From positions 1-64,000 of the forward strand of contig JAQGDQ010000433.1 in assembly GCA_030141605.1 (NCBI GenBank): a DNA stretch of 64,000 nt, given 5' to 3'. The notes below the pieces were generated by a model. That model had not been told where the DNA came from and searched no databases. It saw nothing but the letters and a program-made list of their open reading frames with translations. Origin of the DNA: Tubiluchus corallicola (taxonomy: Eukaryota > Priapulida > Priapulimorpha > Priapulimorphida > Tubiluchidae). The translations under genes were made by a program, and so were the position numbers. Below are positions 24,816-37,008 of this stretch, piece after piece (within the stretch, counting starts at the first letter, position 1; the number at the start of each line of letters is the position of its first letter).

Positions 24816-26965
24816 TACATATGGCGAGGAAAATGTCGAAATAAACTGGACAGTGTCTTTTCTAACAATATTAATTAAACGTGGATAATTTCCCACAACA
24901 TGTTATCGTAGGCAAGACAGATTAATTCTCATTGACAAGAACAGTAACAATGAATAAAAGATCGCGCTATTAAAAAACAAGAAAAAAGTAAGAAATAGCA
25001 AAACGTTTCAAACTACCACTGCAGTTCTTCTTCTGTTAAAAAAGGGAAAAAATCACGAGAAATTGCACTACTGAGCTAATTTTTGGTGAGTTTTTTATTT
25101 GTATTATTAACATGAAAAGAATATCACGTTAAAAAGGAAGCAAACACGTAGAAAAAACGGAAGTACAGCAGGAGAAAACACGAAAGAAACACAAGTGTAA
25201 AACAGTTTGTGATTTTTGTTTAGTAATTCCAAATCCTTGTGATTTTTTCTATTTTTGTGTTCACTTGAAGAAAATCAACTATGGTAGTTTGAAAAGTTTT
25301 GTTCTTTCTTTCTTCTCCCATGTTTTTTAAGTGTGAGATTTGTTATTCATTATCGTCATTATCATTATTGTCTGTGTTGTTAATGGTGTTACTATTAATA
25401 ATTAATTGAAATTGTTTTTAATTATACTATATATGTATGAGGTGACGCAAAAATGTGCCAAAATTTTGACCAAAGCAACGAAATTCGCTTGAAAATTGCC
25501 ACACCGACGTTATACACGATTTTGTATAAACACCGAAAAATTTTGGTCATTTTCTTAGATTTTTCCAAAGATATAAAAGTTTTAAAATCAAAAAATGTAA
25601 AAATTGTATGTAATACTGTATTGTGTCCACCGTTTTCACTGCAGACAAACCGAATGCGTTTCTTCGAACAGCTGACACAGTGTCTAACTTCTTTTAGGGG
25701 GATTTGGCCCCTGAACTCAGTAATTTTACCTTTAATTCCTCTGCATCAAACAGCCGTCATGCACTTTCTCTTTAAGGGAATTCCAAATACCGTAATCATA
25801 CGATTTTTCTTGATAACAAATCTTTTTCAAAGCGATGTTCACGATGTAATAAATTGGTTGTTATTTTATTGTTTTGCTTCCACGTATCGTGTGTTTTATA
25901 CGTTAACGTGGTGGTTTTTCTGTTGACGATTAGCTGACATTGTTCTAACATTTGATTTCTTAACATGCATAAGTTTTTCGACCAGAACTTAGAAACGAAT
26001 AAAGCTTATAAACCTGTAACTTTCATAGCTAAACGCTACTCTATTGTAATACCACAATGTGAAACTTCAACTTTCGCTCACCAGCTATTCAAAAAAAAAG
26101 TTACAAACCATCTCAATTTCGCTCTTATTTAATGTTTAACTAACAATTCTTGTAATCGTGTGCCTAATTTATGAAAGACGTATTTACTGTCTGAAAGGCT
26201 TTTATATAGGTTATACCTGTTAGCCAACCAGCGTTTGATCAAGTCCCATTGTTTTTATTATAAACGTATTTATGATTGTAATGTTTCTTATCAGAAAAAA
26301 TTGTTTAAACTGAAACTTCAACTTCGCAGGACACTGTTATTGTAGTATAAACTTCGGTACATTTTTTCTGCACCACCCGATATATGCATTTATTTTGCAT
26401 GTTATGTTTATATATGAATGTAGACATTGACCTATAGAATTATATTTATAGTGAGTAATAAGTTTTTTGTTCTTATGCGGGCAAAGCACAAAAACGAACA
26501 ATTACAACCCACAATGACAAGGCTTTTCGTCATTGTTTTTGACAAAGTACTACACGTATTATCAGATTACAATATTTCTAATACTGAATGAAAACTAAAC
26601 AAAGATAAGATCAGGGAAACGACGTCTCATTCGTCTGCTTTTTGACTAACGTATCAGGAAAACGGAAACACCAGTTTTACCACATATTATGGTTAAATTG
26701 TTTAAAGCTTAACTTCTATTGATGAGTTAGTATTAGTATTCAGGTGACCTTGTGACCTTGTGACCACTAATGTTCTCGCTGTTTGGTGTCCCTGTACCAC
26801 TAGCTCAGTCGGATATAACATGGGAACAGACGACTGCTGTTTTTGTGATATAAACTGTTGCTGCATTTGCACATGATTGTCAAATTTTAATTGGCACCAT
26901 CGATGAAACATAAAACATGTTTCCAAATTGCAAATGTAAATACGTAAGTAAAATGTTTTTACGTT
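24816..26965. other. Non-genic interval containing one unexplained open frame
   Basis: Apart from the 157-codon frame at 25453-25926 described separately, no gene or clear repeat boundary is seen. Confidence 0.4.
25453..25926 (+). CDS. Unidentified open reading frame, 157 codons, doubtful
   Basis: An ATG-initiated frame without stops for 474 bp in AT-rich DNA, longer than expected by chance here outside repeats. The protein is rich in Ile, Leu, Phe and Lys, with a hydrophobic C-terminal half (VIIRFFLITNLF and WLLFYCFASTYRVF). I recognise no domain and see no neighbouring exon or polyadenylation signal. It may belong to an unrecognised transposable element or be non-coding. Confidence 0.15.
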   Translation: MCQNFDQSNEIRLKIATPTLYTILYKHRKILVIFLDFSKDIKVLKSKNVKIVCNTVLCPPFSLQTNRMRFFEQLTQCLTSFRGIWPLNSVILPLIPLHQTAVMHFLFKGIPNTVIIRFFLITNLFQSDVHDVINWLLFYCFASTYRVFYTLTWWFFC

Positions 26966-26967
26966 AA

Positions 26968-27290
<323 letters not shown>

Positions 27291-27383
27291 GCTTTCCAAT
27301 TGCATTTATGAATTTATTAAATTTAAGGTTTGGCACGTCGGTTCTACAAATTTACAAGTTATAACATTTTTAGCGTCATCATT

Positions 27384-28248
27384 ATGTACAAAAGTTCTAA
27401 TTTCTTGTTACAGTTTTCAGACGTCAGTTGTATTCACTTAATTTTGATCAGCTTGGTCTTCCTGTTTGTGGTTGATGGCCATTCCTATAGAGGAAAGAAT
27501 AGATACACTAAGCGTAAGCTCATTTATTTAATAAAATTTAAAAAATTAATAACATTTATTACGCAGTAGATTTGTTTATGAAATGGTTATTGTTCTTGTT
27601 GTAAGGAATTTAAATTTTTTTTTGTTGAATCGTGTTTTTATATATAAAAAGGCGTTGGGCGCTACGATCCATCCAAGTACAAGTATCCAGGATATGGACG
27701 TGTTCAACACGAACTGAATGAATATAAGAACAGCGTTCAATCTGGCATTTCAAGTATTCAAGGTATCTAAAACTACTGCTGTTATATAACAGCTTTACTA
27801 AAGAGCTAATAAAGAGATACTTCGTTTTAGCAACACAGTAAAGGCGCGTTCAGAGCAGCGAGTTTTGTCGCCAAGTAACTAGCAAGCGTGTTCAGACTAG
27901 ATAGCAAGTTAGTTACTCTCCGACTGTAAGCGCGAGCTGACACCCACTTCTGTATTCACATAGAGAAGTGTCGACAGTAACTCGCTGAGGCGTACACACT
28001 AAACAATTAATCCACTTGCGGCAACTGTCGGAGAGTTTGTAATCTTTTTTCGACAGTAACTCACTCTTTTGAACGTTGCTATTGTGTTGCTGTGCTGGTA
28101 CTGCTCTTGTTTGTTGCTCCTATTGTTGTTTTGTAGTTGTTTTTATTCACAGTTAGCAAATTGCTATTTTCAGAGCTGCTATCAGTTTTGCTATTGTCGT
28201 CACTGCCATTGTCGACGTCGTGGTCATCTTCGTGAGTGGTAATGACGA

Positions 28249-28279
<31 letters not shown>

Positions 28280-31200
28280 ATCGTCGTCATCTTGGTCGTC
28301 GTCGTCGTGGTCGTTGTTGTTGTTGTTAACTTGGATAAATGGCGTCTAGTAAACTGTTTAGTACCCTCACTGTTTACTGACTGATAATATAAATTATAAT
28401 TTTTGTAGGTTTAGGTGCAACGTGTTTTGAAGTAGAAATCGATACTGGCGTTATAACTGATGAAACAATGGTTGTTTTTGAAGAACAGGGCACAACTGAT
28501 TATATAAAATTCGACGATGTCATTCCTGCTGGTGGCTTGGACGCAATAACTACGTGCATGGTACTCCTATTCAAACTTGCAATTTTTAGCATAAACATTT
28601 GTTTATCTATGCAAAAATACAAAGAAATACTACAATTATTTTTCATTTATATTTCGTAGCTTAAGAAAAACACATTTTTTATTTTTTTTAGTGGATAAAG
28701 ACGGACATACCGGGAGGTGATGTTGCCTTTATCTCATACGCCACTAGTACTGAAGACAATGCATTTTTATTTTTTGCAAGAGGAAATTCGCTGCGGGTCA
28801 TTGTTAACGAAAATTTTTCGTAAGTTCAAAGCTACCACTCCACGTGCACGTAATGCGTGATGCGCAATGCGTGATCCGTAATGCGTCATGCGTATTGACT
28901 ATTTCCCTATGTCCGTAAACATTATGCATATTAACAAACCCCTTTTCGCCATTTTTGGTCGCTACTCAATTGCAGGCAGTAATTTTTGGAAACCATGTCT
29001 CTGTAGAAATTTAAGCGTGATAATTACAGATGCGGCATTAGCTTATTATTGTACCATTAGACGGAAAGAAATCAAAGGTTTTGGGTGCACAACATTTTAC
29101 AGGGAAGAGAACAATATGACACGTATCATTATTTAGTGAAATAACTGTAGTTAGACAGACGCACAACACATAACTACATGCTTCTTCCACCTCCCAAAAA
29201 CTAAAATAGAAAAAACATTGTTTGTAGGTCCTAAAGTGATCAAAATTCAACAAGAAAACTCGGAAACTTGAAAACTCGCTATAATCACCTAGGCAACGGC
29301 GTATTCGGACGATAGCGATCACGTTCGAATGAATATGGATCACGACGCATCACAAATTAGGGATTACGCATTACGTACACACCGAAACGCTTCTACATGT
29401 TTAAATACAAACTGTTGTATACGCATTACGGATCACGCATCACGCATTACGTACACATGGAGCCGCACTTTAAGTATATAATTTCTTACAGTCAAGATGT
29501 GATTAATGTTATTAACTGCATTATTTTGATCTGGCTGGTTTATTTTAGGCCAGCGAATACTTTAAGTTCGGACTCGAATCTCCGCAATGGAGAGTGGCAT
29601 TACGCATGCGCATCCTACGATACAACCGTTGATCCGGCTCAGTATTGCATAACTGTAGATGGCATCCACACGGGTAAGATGATCTCTTTCGTCATTTTGT
29701 ATTAAATTAGTGGAAAAAATGCGTGTCACTTTGTCCAGGCAACTTCAGTCGAAAGAGAAGAAAGGCGCTGAATAGAATTGAACTAGTGACTCACAGTTTC
29801 TATATTTTCTCATTTTCTCTATAGCTTTCCTTTCCCTTGAATTACACTCGAATGAGAAAGGATAACCGCTTCATCAAATCCGGGTAATGGGGGGGGGGCA
29901 CAATCACGGCACAGTACACTCTGGGTCGCTACTTCTAGAGATTCGTGACTCAAAAAATCGGGATTTCCACGAATTAATGTGTCCAACGTGCATGTCTTGC
30001 AATACATACGCATAGACATTGACGTATCTGTGGGACCAGCTCATACATACATGATATTCGTTTGCGTTTTGCACAATCAGCACAAGAAGTTCGACTGTAA
30101 TTAAATTGAACTACACATATAAATGTTACATTAAAATGAAAACTAAAGAAGTGATTAAAGTGTTTAGCTACTGAATGCTTTGCTTGAGGTGAGAACGAAT
30201 AAAGATTTAAAGCGATTGGTTCTTGAAATGGGCACATTTAATCTTACTTTGTGTGAGTAAAATAACAGCCACTTCTGATAAACTAAAGTTTGTCTGTGAT
30301 AGTGATTATAGCTGCTTGCTGATTATTGTTGTTTATTGTGTTGGTGGCGGTGGCTCGTGAAGGTTGCGTGTGGAACAGCCACGATGAGCATGGCAAACTA
30401 CCCAAGACCTTGTTTAGCAAACTGCACATTTATTAAACATTAAGCACAAATACGGTATACATAAGAGGATAGTAATGCCAGCCATCCGTCTTCAAGACAG
30501 CTGCTAATCTGTCTGAGGTGCGACCCTCAAAATCCTGTTGTCTAACTACTTAATGCGCCCTGAGCTTCTGCGCATAAAGATTACATCACCAATCTTTACT
30601 TCTGACTCAGCCGGTTGAACCTGATGATTATCACGTGATATGCCTCACCTAACTGGGCTTCTAGCCAAGACGATAATTTAGTTTTGCATCGTCAAGGATT
30701 TAATCTTTATTAATTTAGTAATTTAATTAATGATTTGATCTTAAATCACTATTTAAACAGTTTTCCTTTACTGTGTGGGAGAAACATAAATTCTTCATGT
30801 AGAGGACAAATTTTGCCATAATTTTTTTCCATAGCAAGAGCATGTTTAAAATTATGTTGCATTGGCAGTAGTTTTTCGGACTTTTTCATCAATTCAGACT
30901 TGTTCGTTTTCAGTCGAAGTAAATGCACTAATTACCGAAAAGTTGAAGAACCTGTTAAAAAATTTACATGCGCAGGGGGGGGGTAACTTTTGAGCTAATA
31001 AGGCTTAGACCCTAAATTTTGACAGGCCCTTGGAGTCCTGAAACCGATAGCCAATTAAACAGAGATAATGTTAATTCGTAAACAGGATAACTAACTTATT
31101 AAAACCTGAGTTCTGCTTATATCAACTGGCTGTATGTTTATAAATTTACCACTGATGATGACAGCAGCTGCTAGTCGAAGCGGTTGGTATGATTTTAACT

Positions 31201-33740
31201 TTCAACTTTTTAATGTAAAACTTTTAAATAAAGTTGTGTCTTTAACTGTAAATTATAGCTGCATACTGCTGCTTATAGTGGTCCGTGAAAACGTATCGTA
31301 CAACGTACGTGAATAGCCAAAACGTCGTCTAAAACTAGAAAGTATAGAATTATAAAACGAATATTTATTGAACAACATAGGTCAGAACTAAGTGCACGAG
31401 GTACAAGTTTATATTAAGCTAACAAAGGATCTGTGCGTTCAGGCTCGCAGGGCAGACACTTTTGTTACACATAGGATTCCGCTATAGGTCTATACGCTCA
31501 AACAGAAATGTTTCATGCCATATTTGGACATGGCAACTTGGCAATTCCTGCATAGCAACCGAAATGTATCAATTCTCCAACGTCTGCGCAGAGAGAGCCT
31601 CCTAATCAGGTTTCCCCGAGTTATGCTAAATCAGTCATACTAAAATGGCATCAATTATACAATTTTAAACTAATTAGACATTCTGTTACTTTAGTCCTGC
31701 GAAACCTTTAATCTAGCCTTGTACATGAATGTAAAACTAAAAGCAAAGGTTGGTCCTATTGTTTTGAAGCGTTAGATTCTAGTTAGAATGTTGCATCGTA
31801 CTATTAATGAATAAACTAACTCGAGGCTACGTGTAAAACAGTTTATTATTACAGAGTGACGTATCAACCAACTTTTGTAGGATTTAAAAGACAAGAAAAG
31901 GGGTACCTGAAGTAGGTTTCAAAAAATCGCCTAAAAAATTTACATGACTTTACAGCAATTTTATGCGTATATCGTACTCGTGTTTAAAGGATTTTTTGTT
32001 TGGCTTTACTTCAAATTTCCTGTGATGTTGTTCCGACGGCGTCATTACATGATGTCACTTACGCAAACGTAAACCAGCGTAAGAAAAAGCAACGTTAAAT
32101 TTTGTCCCGAAAAACTTTCGATGCAAAATTATATTACTTAGCATTTCGCTTACCTGCTTGAAATACTCATGTATCTAGAAAAGAAAGTGATTAATTGTTT
32201 AAAATGTTTTCACCTATTGGTAAAATGTCGCTGACTCACCTCCAGGGTGCACCACTCATTAACGAAAAAACGTATTTTTAATCTTATTGACAAGATAGTT
32301 TTTTTTAAATTTTACTTAGTTAATGACGTGTGTGCGACGAATGCTCTGATTATTTTTTCAAACTTTACACAATGATATCTAAACTTGTTTGAAATGACTT
32401 ATCGTCAAAATGGCTGCGTCTAACGGTCATCGCTTGAGATTAAATTTACACGTTTTATACAGCGTTACTGCCCACGCAAGTCTTATATGCAAAAAGGCAG
32501 TACGTACGAGGGTTCTCTTGTGCTTTAAATTCTCACGGAGTCGTTTTATTACTAGATTCTCGAACATTCACTAGCGATCCCGGCACCATTGAGGGTGGTG
32601 GCTGTTTGCTTTTTGGGCAGGAACAGGATAACTTGGGCGGTGGTTTTGTGGCAAGTCAAAGTTTTCGGGGTTGCGTTACAGGAATAACAATCCACACATC
32701 AAAATTGTCATCAACTGAGATCAGTAAGTATCAAAGCTGTAGTGGCATACAGTTAACTCCAGTTGACGCAGCTTTAAGCTACAATATATTTATGTTGGAG
32801 TGGCATGCCTTGCAATCGTTAAATTGCAAGGGCCGAATAGTAGAATTGCAGTTAGAATTTCCTTTGTTAATGACTCAAAGTCTACAGTGTTTATTCTTTT
32901 ATTAAGCTCTTGTGCAAAAAATCGATGCAGCCAAATAACCGTGAAACAGAATTAGCCTTTTCACAGTTTCGTTGTGCGCATGCGCAGTTGCTGTGGGTCA
33001 AAGGTTAAGTGTTATACAGTAGCACGTCTTAACTACAACCGTCATGTGTGAAAGGCAACTTGACATGTGTGAAAAGCAAAGCTGTCTGCCACATCACTTC
33101 ATTAACTTCAGTTGCTTTACGTGGACTTTATATAAAATTATACATTATGCGTAGAGTGATTTACTAGCAGGATCTTACTTGGGAACAAGAAAAAACGAAC
33201 TAGGTAAGGTCCTAGCTAGTTGTTAAAACTGTTATTATTACAACAGCGTGACCTGCGAGGTGTTGTCAAGTGTACAAAAATGCGTTGTCTGATACACTTA
33301 ACCTTTGACATTTTCACGATCATCATCAATCGCTGGAACTGTGAAAAGGCTTATTGTTTTTCTGTTTCGTTGTTTGAAATGTGTAATTTGATTGGTTGAC
33401 AAGCACAGAACGTTTTTTTCCAGCGGACATGTACAACGATGGTGATAGCTGTGCTGTGGAAGCCAATGCTGGCGATTTATTTACTTGGGGAGATGCTAGT
33501 GCGTCTCTTATGGGAGATGCTACAACTGCCGCGTCGACTTGTCCAGATGGCGATACAACGGGAACGACAACGGTAACAGTATGCGCTCTGACGGAGGACC
33601 AACTCAACACGCTGCTTGATTTTATTGTAAACAACGCCCGACAAACTTCTTCTCTTCTTTGTACAGTGTTCGACATTTTCGATCAAATTTATGACTGGAT
33701 TTTTAAAGGTTTCGGATATTTTAAATCACGTCACCATTAA
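27384..33740 (+). CDS. Secreted pentraxin-domain protein
   Basis: Seven exons join in frame: 27384-27513, 27652-27762, 28409-28560, 28692-28819, 29549-29673, 32556-32723, 33424-33740 (1131 bases, 376 aa). All junctions are GT-AG. A hydrophobic leader (HLILISLVFLFVVDG) precedes a basic, Tyr-rich segment, then a pentraxin domain over about residues 80-280. Support: CFEVEIDTG; TTCMWIKTDI; ISYATSTEDNAFLFF, with the Asp-Asn calcium ligands; NGEWHYACASY; and GQEQDNLGGGFVASQSF, with the Glu-Gln-Asp calcium loop. The family signature HxCx[S/T]W is altered to YACASY, and an extra Cys sits in FRGCVTG. The C-terminus extends about 90 residues past the domain, with a Thr/Ala/Asp-rich Cys segment and an amphipathic end. 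Pentraxins are calcium-dependent pattern-recognition proteins; that role is inferred. The exact start is the least certain part. Confidence 0.88.
27843..28080 (+). mobile_element. MITE family M3 copy in a pentraxin intron
   Basis: Starts GGCGCGTTCAGA and shares GTAAGCGCGAGCTGACAC, AAGTGTCGA and AACTGTCGGAGAGTTTG with 38349-38550. Repeated CGACAGTAACTC motifs let it fold back. It lies between the pentraxin exons ending at 27762 and starting at 28409. Confidence 0.65.
28245..28330 (+). repeat. (GTT)n/(GTC)n trinucleotide tract
   Basis: About 85 bp of GTT, GTC and GTG units in a pentraxin intron. Confidence 0.85.
28825..29475. mobile_element. Foldback element with GCGTAATGCGTGAT-type arms
   Basis: The left arm (about 28829-28890) carries CACGTAATGCGTGATGCG and GTGATCCGTAATGCG. 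The right arm (about 29415-29470) carries CGCATTACGGATCACGCATC and ACGCATTACGTACAC, its reverse complement. The element fills most of the pentraxin intron between 28819 and 29549. A related arm pair occurs at 58350-58565. Confidence 0.7.
29674..31850. other. Pentraxin intron sequence, no feature identified
   Basis: Part of the 2.9-kb intron between the exons ending at 29673 and starting at 32556. Only a short poly-G run (29889-29897) and a second one near 30975 stand out. Confidence 0.4.
31850..32545 (-). mobile_element. Interspersed repeat family R1, long copy in a pentraxin intron
   Basis: Contains the shared core ACGAATGCTCTGATTATTTT TTCAAACTTTACAC (32338-32371), GTAAAATGTCGCTGACTCAC and AAAATGGCTGCG. 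Its left part matches 58955-59330 in the opposite orientation (AAGTTTTTCGGGAC, TACTTCAGGTACC). It stops within about 15 bp of the acceptor at 32555. Confidence 0.75.
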
Positions 33741-34114
33741 AATTTATCTGCCAATTTGACAGGGTTCTAAATGTGCTCGCTAGAACAGTATAACGAAGAT
33801 ATTCAAAAAAATATTGTCTTTCCCTTTTCACTAATTAATTGTAGTTCTTAGTTACACCTCTCAGCTGCCTGTTCTTGGAGTTATCACTTGGGACGTAACT
33901 CTATAAACAGATCGATTTTGCCGCGAAACAGCTCAGGGTTTGTTTATATTGCACGCATGCAGTGAGCAAATTTTTAGAAAAATTTTATAAAATTGATATA
34001 TGTGCTCAAAAAGGCAATGGAAGTAGCTCTAAATTGGATTTGTTTACTGTGGTGTTTTTATCAAACACTAATTCGTACTTGATTAATTATGTACGTTGGT
34101 ATTATATGTATATC
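33741..34114. other. Region downstream of the pentraxin gene
   Basis: Probable 3' UTR and flank; no separate feature seen. Confidence 0.35.
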
Positions 34115-34516
34115 CTGGGGGAAAAGTTATGGGGCTTTAAATTCAAAATGGCCGCCAATGCAGCGTTATTCAAAATAGCTCAACTAGGTGGATTTTAAGA
34201 CGGCATTCATGTATTACCAGCTGATATAAATATGCATATGGTCTATAGGAAAATGTTGTTTCAAAGTCATTCAAAATGGCCCCAGGTGCATCATTTAAGT
34301 CGAAATAACTCAACTAGTTGTTTTTAAGTGTGCTCAGGCTGTGAGAAAAACACTTTCAAAGTCAAAACACTTGCTATCACCATTGATACTAAATATACAA
34401 TATTATTTTCGAACGACAACATTATTTTTGCCATTTAGTTGAGTTATTCTGACGTTAATGATGCTCTGGCGGACATCTTGAATGACTTTGAAACACCATT
34501 ATCTGATAAGCCATAT
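34115..34516 (+). mobile_element. MITE family M2, copy 1 (right end missing)
   Basis: Shares about 400 bp with 36499-36905, including TTATGGGGCTTTAAATTCAA, GGTGGATTTTAAGACGGC and GAGAAAAACACTTTCAAAGT. The right terminal repeat is absent; homology stops near 34516, where the palindrome-flanked microsatellite begins. Confidence 0.8.
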
Positions 34517-34521
34517 ACATG

Positions 34522-34587
34522 TTTATATTAGCTCTTGGGTTGCATAAGTTGACTACACACGCACGCACGCACTCACTCACTCACGCA

Positions 34588-34656
<69 letters not shown>

Positions 34657-34692
34657 GTATGTGTGTGTGTGTTATATATGTATGTATATATG

Positions 34693-34781
<89 letters not shown>

Positions 34782-34810
34782 AACTTATGCAACTCAAGAG
34801 CTAATATAAT
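34522..34810. repeat. (CA)n(TA)n microsatellite bounded by a 27-bp inverted repeat
   Basis: The left arm TTAGCTCTTGGGTTGCATAA and the right arm TTATGCAACTCAAGAGCTAA are complements with one mismatch over 27 bp. Between them lie CACT, CA and TATA tracts (34556-34782). The whole can extrude as one hairpin. Confidence 0.85.
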
Positions 34811-35475
34811 TACAAAATACCATTAAACACATTTGTTACACAAGCACGACGTTTTCGTTGTTCTGATGTTCTTTAAATGTTTTCAAGTAAACAGTAAGTA
34901 AAATGTAAACGATGTATTTAAATCTTACTGTCAATATAAGTGACGAAATAAAGTAGAACTGTATATATTATTGAATTGATGCTATAGGCACTAGTACTAC
35001 CGAATGAATTATATGTGAAGCCTTCAATTTTTGAATTTAAAAATAAATTATTAACTTTGATATGGTATTCTTGTTTATCAGTAACTCAAATTCTAATCTA
35101 TAATGCATAATTTTGTCTACAGAGTTTGGTTCATTAGATAAGTGTGTAGCACTTAACTGACTATTGCTAAGTTTGTGTTCACTGTAACAATTACATCTGG
35201 CGCAACGAAAAAATGGCGGTTCTTCAAATTTAATACCGCCAACAAGGAAGTGACAAAAAATCAAAAGAGACAAGTTTTAACAGTAAGTTTATAAAAAAAT
35301 AAATTGTAACAAGAATAGGATTTTAAGTTGTAAAAGCCTGTATTATTGTAAGAGTTTAGTTTAACTTTTAGAGACAGCTAATATTCACAGACAATGGTGA
35401 CATCGCTGCAGATACATATTCATTTTGATAATTATGACATCCGCGATTTCTTTGGTTTAATTCTCAGGTTTGATT
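34811..35475. other. Non-coding region downstream of sulfotransferase 1
   Basis: Contains the probable 3' UTR of the minus-strand gene that ends at 35476. No other feature seen. Confidence 0.35.
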
Positions 35476-36363
35476 TTACCACAACGACTTATTATAGTTA
35501 AACATTTCAAAATCCAATGCGTACATTCGTCTAATTTTTGCCAGTACGTCGCTTGACACTGTTTTATAGTAGCGATTCATTAATGACTTGGTTGAGTTGC
35601 CAACGTATTTCGTTTCTTCTTTACCTGGATAATGGACAAACTTATCCAATCCTGTCAAATGTAATACTTGATCTGCTTCGTTGTCAATATTAGCATAATT
35701 GCCTATGAAGTCATAATTTACTACGCAGGGGTTACACAAGTCCACATAGCGAGCCCAATGCTCATTATGTCCTTCCCGCCTGGCTCTTTCCAATTCTGGA
35801 TCGTTGTAAGACATTGGATGACTGACGTACTGAAGAAATTCTTCAAATGTTACATTACGACCCGTCTTGAGTTCCTTTCTTGTGGCATTGGGACGAAAAG
35901 TTTTGATAATTAATCTCCCGTAAGTGTTCGAATATGCTGGATTTCGTTCCTCAAACTTGTTCAAGTATGCCGACAGAAGGCGCTCGTATGGGTTCCTAAC
36001 AAAGAGGAATTTAAAGTAGCTACTAAGTCGGCGCTCCTGCTCTTTTGCTGGAAATTGCGCCAGAACCTTCCACTCAGTTTGGTAATGGATCTGGTAGCTT
36101 CCAATTTTGGCTGGGTTCTTGGGCGGATTTGATCGAAGTGCCACGAAGACACGCTTCCAGTTAGTACAGGCGACTTTCGGAATGTAACAAAAGAGCATCT
36201 TTAGATTGTCATCGACGATGACGTTAAACAGGAAACGCCATTGTTCAGCAGAACTGCGTTCTGTGTAGTCCATGTTGTAAGCTCCATTTTTATGAGCGTC
36301 GCATACCTTTCTCACGTGGTTCAAACGTTCTTGCTGTACACTTGATGACGTCATCTCTAGCAC
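35476..36363 (-). CDS. Carbohydrate sulfotransferase, CHST8-14 (HNK-1/C4ST) family, catalytic exon
   Basis: One large 3' exon encodes 295 aa. It starts at an acceptor (CTCTTAAAG, exon base 36363), so upstream exons with the membrane anchor must exist but were not found. The 5'-phosphosulfate loop CYIPKVACTNWKRV and the 3'-phosphate site FLFVRNPYERLLSAY bind PAPS. HNEHWARYVDLCNPC, VNYDFIGNYANI and the C-terminal YALDFEMFNY are hallmarks of the Sulfotransfer_2 family. The enzymes are Golgi type II membrane proteins that sulfate GalNAc or GlcA on glycosaminoglycans or glycoproteins; the exact acceptor cannot be told. Tandem paralogue of 40230-44930. Confidence 0.93.
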   Translation of the reverse strand: MLEMTSSSVQQERLNHVRKVCDAHKNGAYNMDYTERSSAEQWRFLFNVIVDDNLKMLFCYIPKVACTNWKRVFVALRSNPPKNPAKIGSYQIHYQTEWKVLAQFPAKEQERRLSSYFKFLFVRNPYERLLSAYLNKFEERNPAYSNTYGRLIIKTFRPNATRKELKTGRNVTFEEFLQYVSHPMSYNDPELERARREGHNEHWARYVDLCNPCVVNYDFIGNYANIDNEADQVLHLTGLDKFVHYPGKEETKYVGNSTKSLMNRYYKTVSSDVLAKIRRMYALDFEMFNYNKSLW

Positions 36364-36498
36364 CTTTAAGAGACAAATAGTCCAGTCAAATTAGCCCAAA
36401 AAATGAATGATACGGACAGAAATATGGTATGGCCGAAATTTTGCACATGCACTCAGAAAGCCGACAAGAACAACATATTAAAAGTCTCCATAAATCAA

Positions 36499-37008
36499 TT
36501 ATGGGGCTTTAAATTCAAAATGGCCGCCAATGCAGCGTTATTCAAAATAGCTCAACTAGGTGGATTTAAAGACGGCATTCATGTATTACCAGCTGATATA
36601 AACATGCATATGGTCTATAGGAAAATGTTGTTTCAAGGTCATTCAAAATGGCCGCATTTGCAATCATTTGTCGAAATAACTCAACTAGTTGTTTTTAAGT
36701 GTACTCAGGCTGTGAGAAAAACACTTTCAAAGTCAAAACACTTACTAACACCATTGATACTAAATATAATATCAATATTATTTTCGAACAACAACATTAT
36801 TTTTGCCGTTTAGTTGAGTTATTCTGATGTTAATGATGTGCTAGCGGCCATCTTGAATGACTTTGAAACACCATTATCTGATAGGCCATATACATGTTTA
36901 CATCAGCTGGTACTACATTTATGCCGTCTTAAAAGTCACTTAGTTGATCTGTTCTGACTTTGGCGGACATTTTGAATTTGAAGCCACATAACTTTTTCCA
37001 TTCCAGGG
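36499..37008 (+). mobile_element. MITE family M2, copy 2 (about 500 bp)
   Basis: The left end TTATGGGGCTTTAAATTCAA and the reverse complement of the right end TTATGTGGCTTCAAATTCAA match at 28 of 31 positions. Beyond the right terminal repeat, CTTTTTCCATTCCAGG matches the left flank of copy 1 at 34115, so the full-length repeat is slightly longer and begins CCTGG. It lies just upstream of sulfotransferase exon 36363. Confidence 0.85.

Noticed and set aside
30360-31880. Possible solo LTRs or an LTR retrotransposon
   Set aside because: No long terminal direct repeats, primer-binding site or gag/pol frame could be supported.
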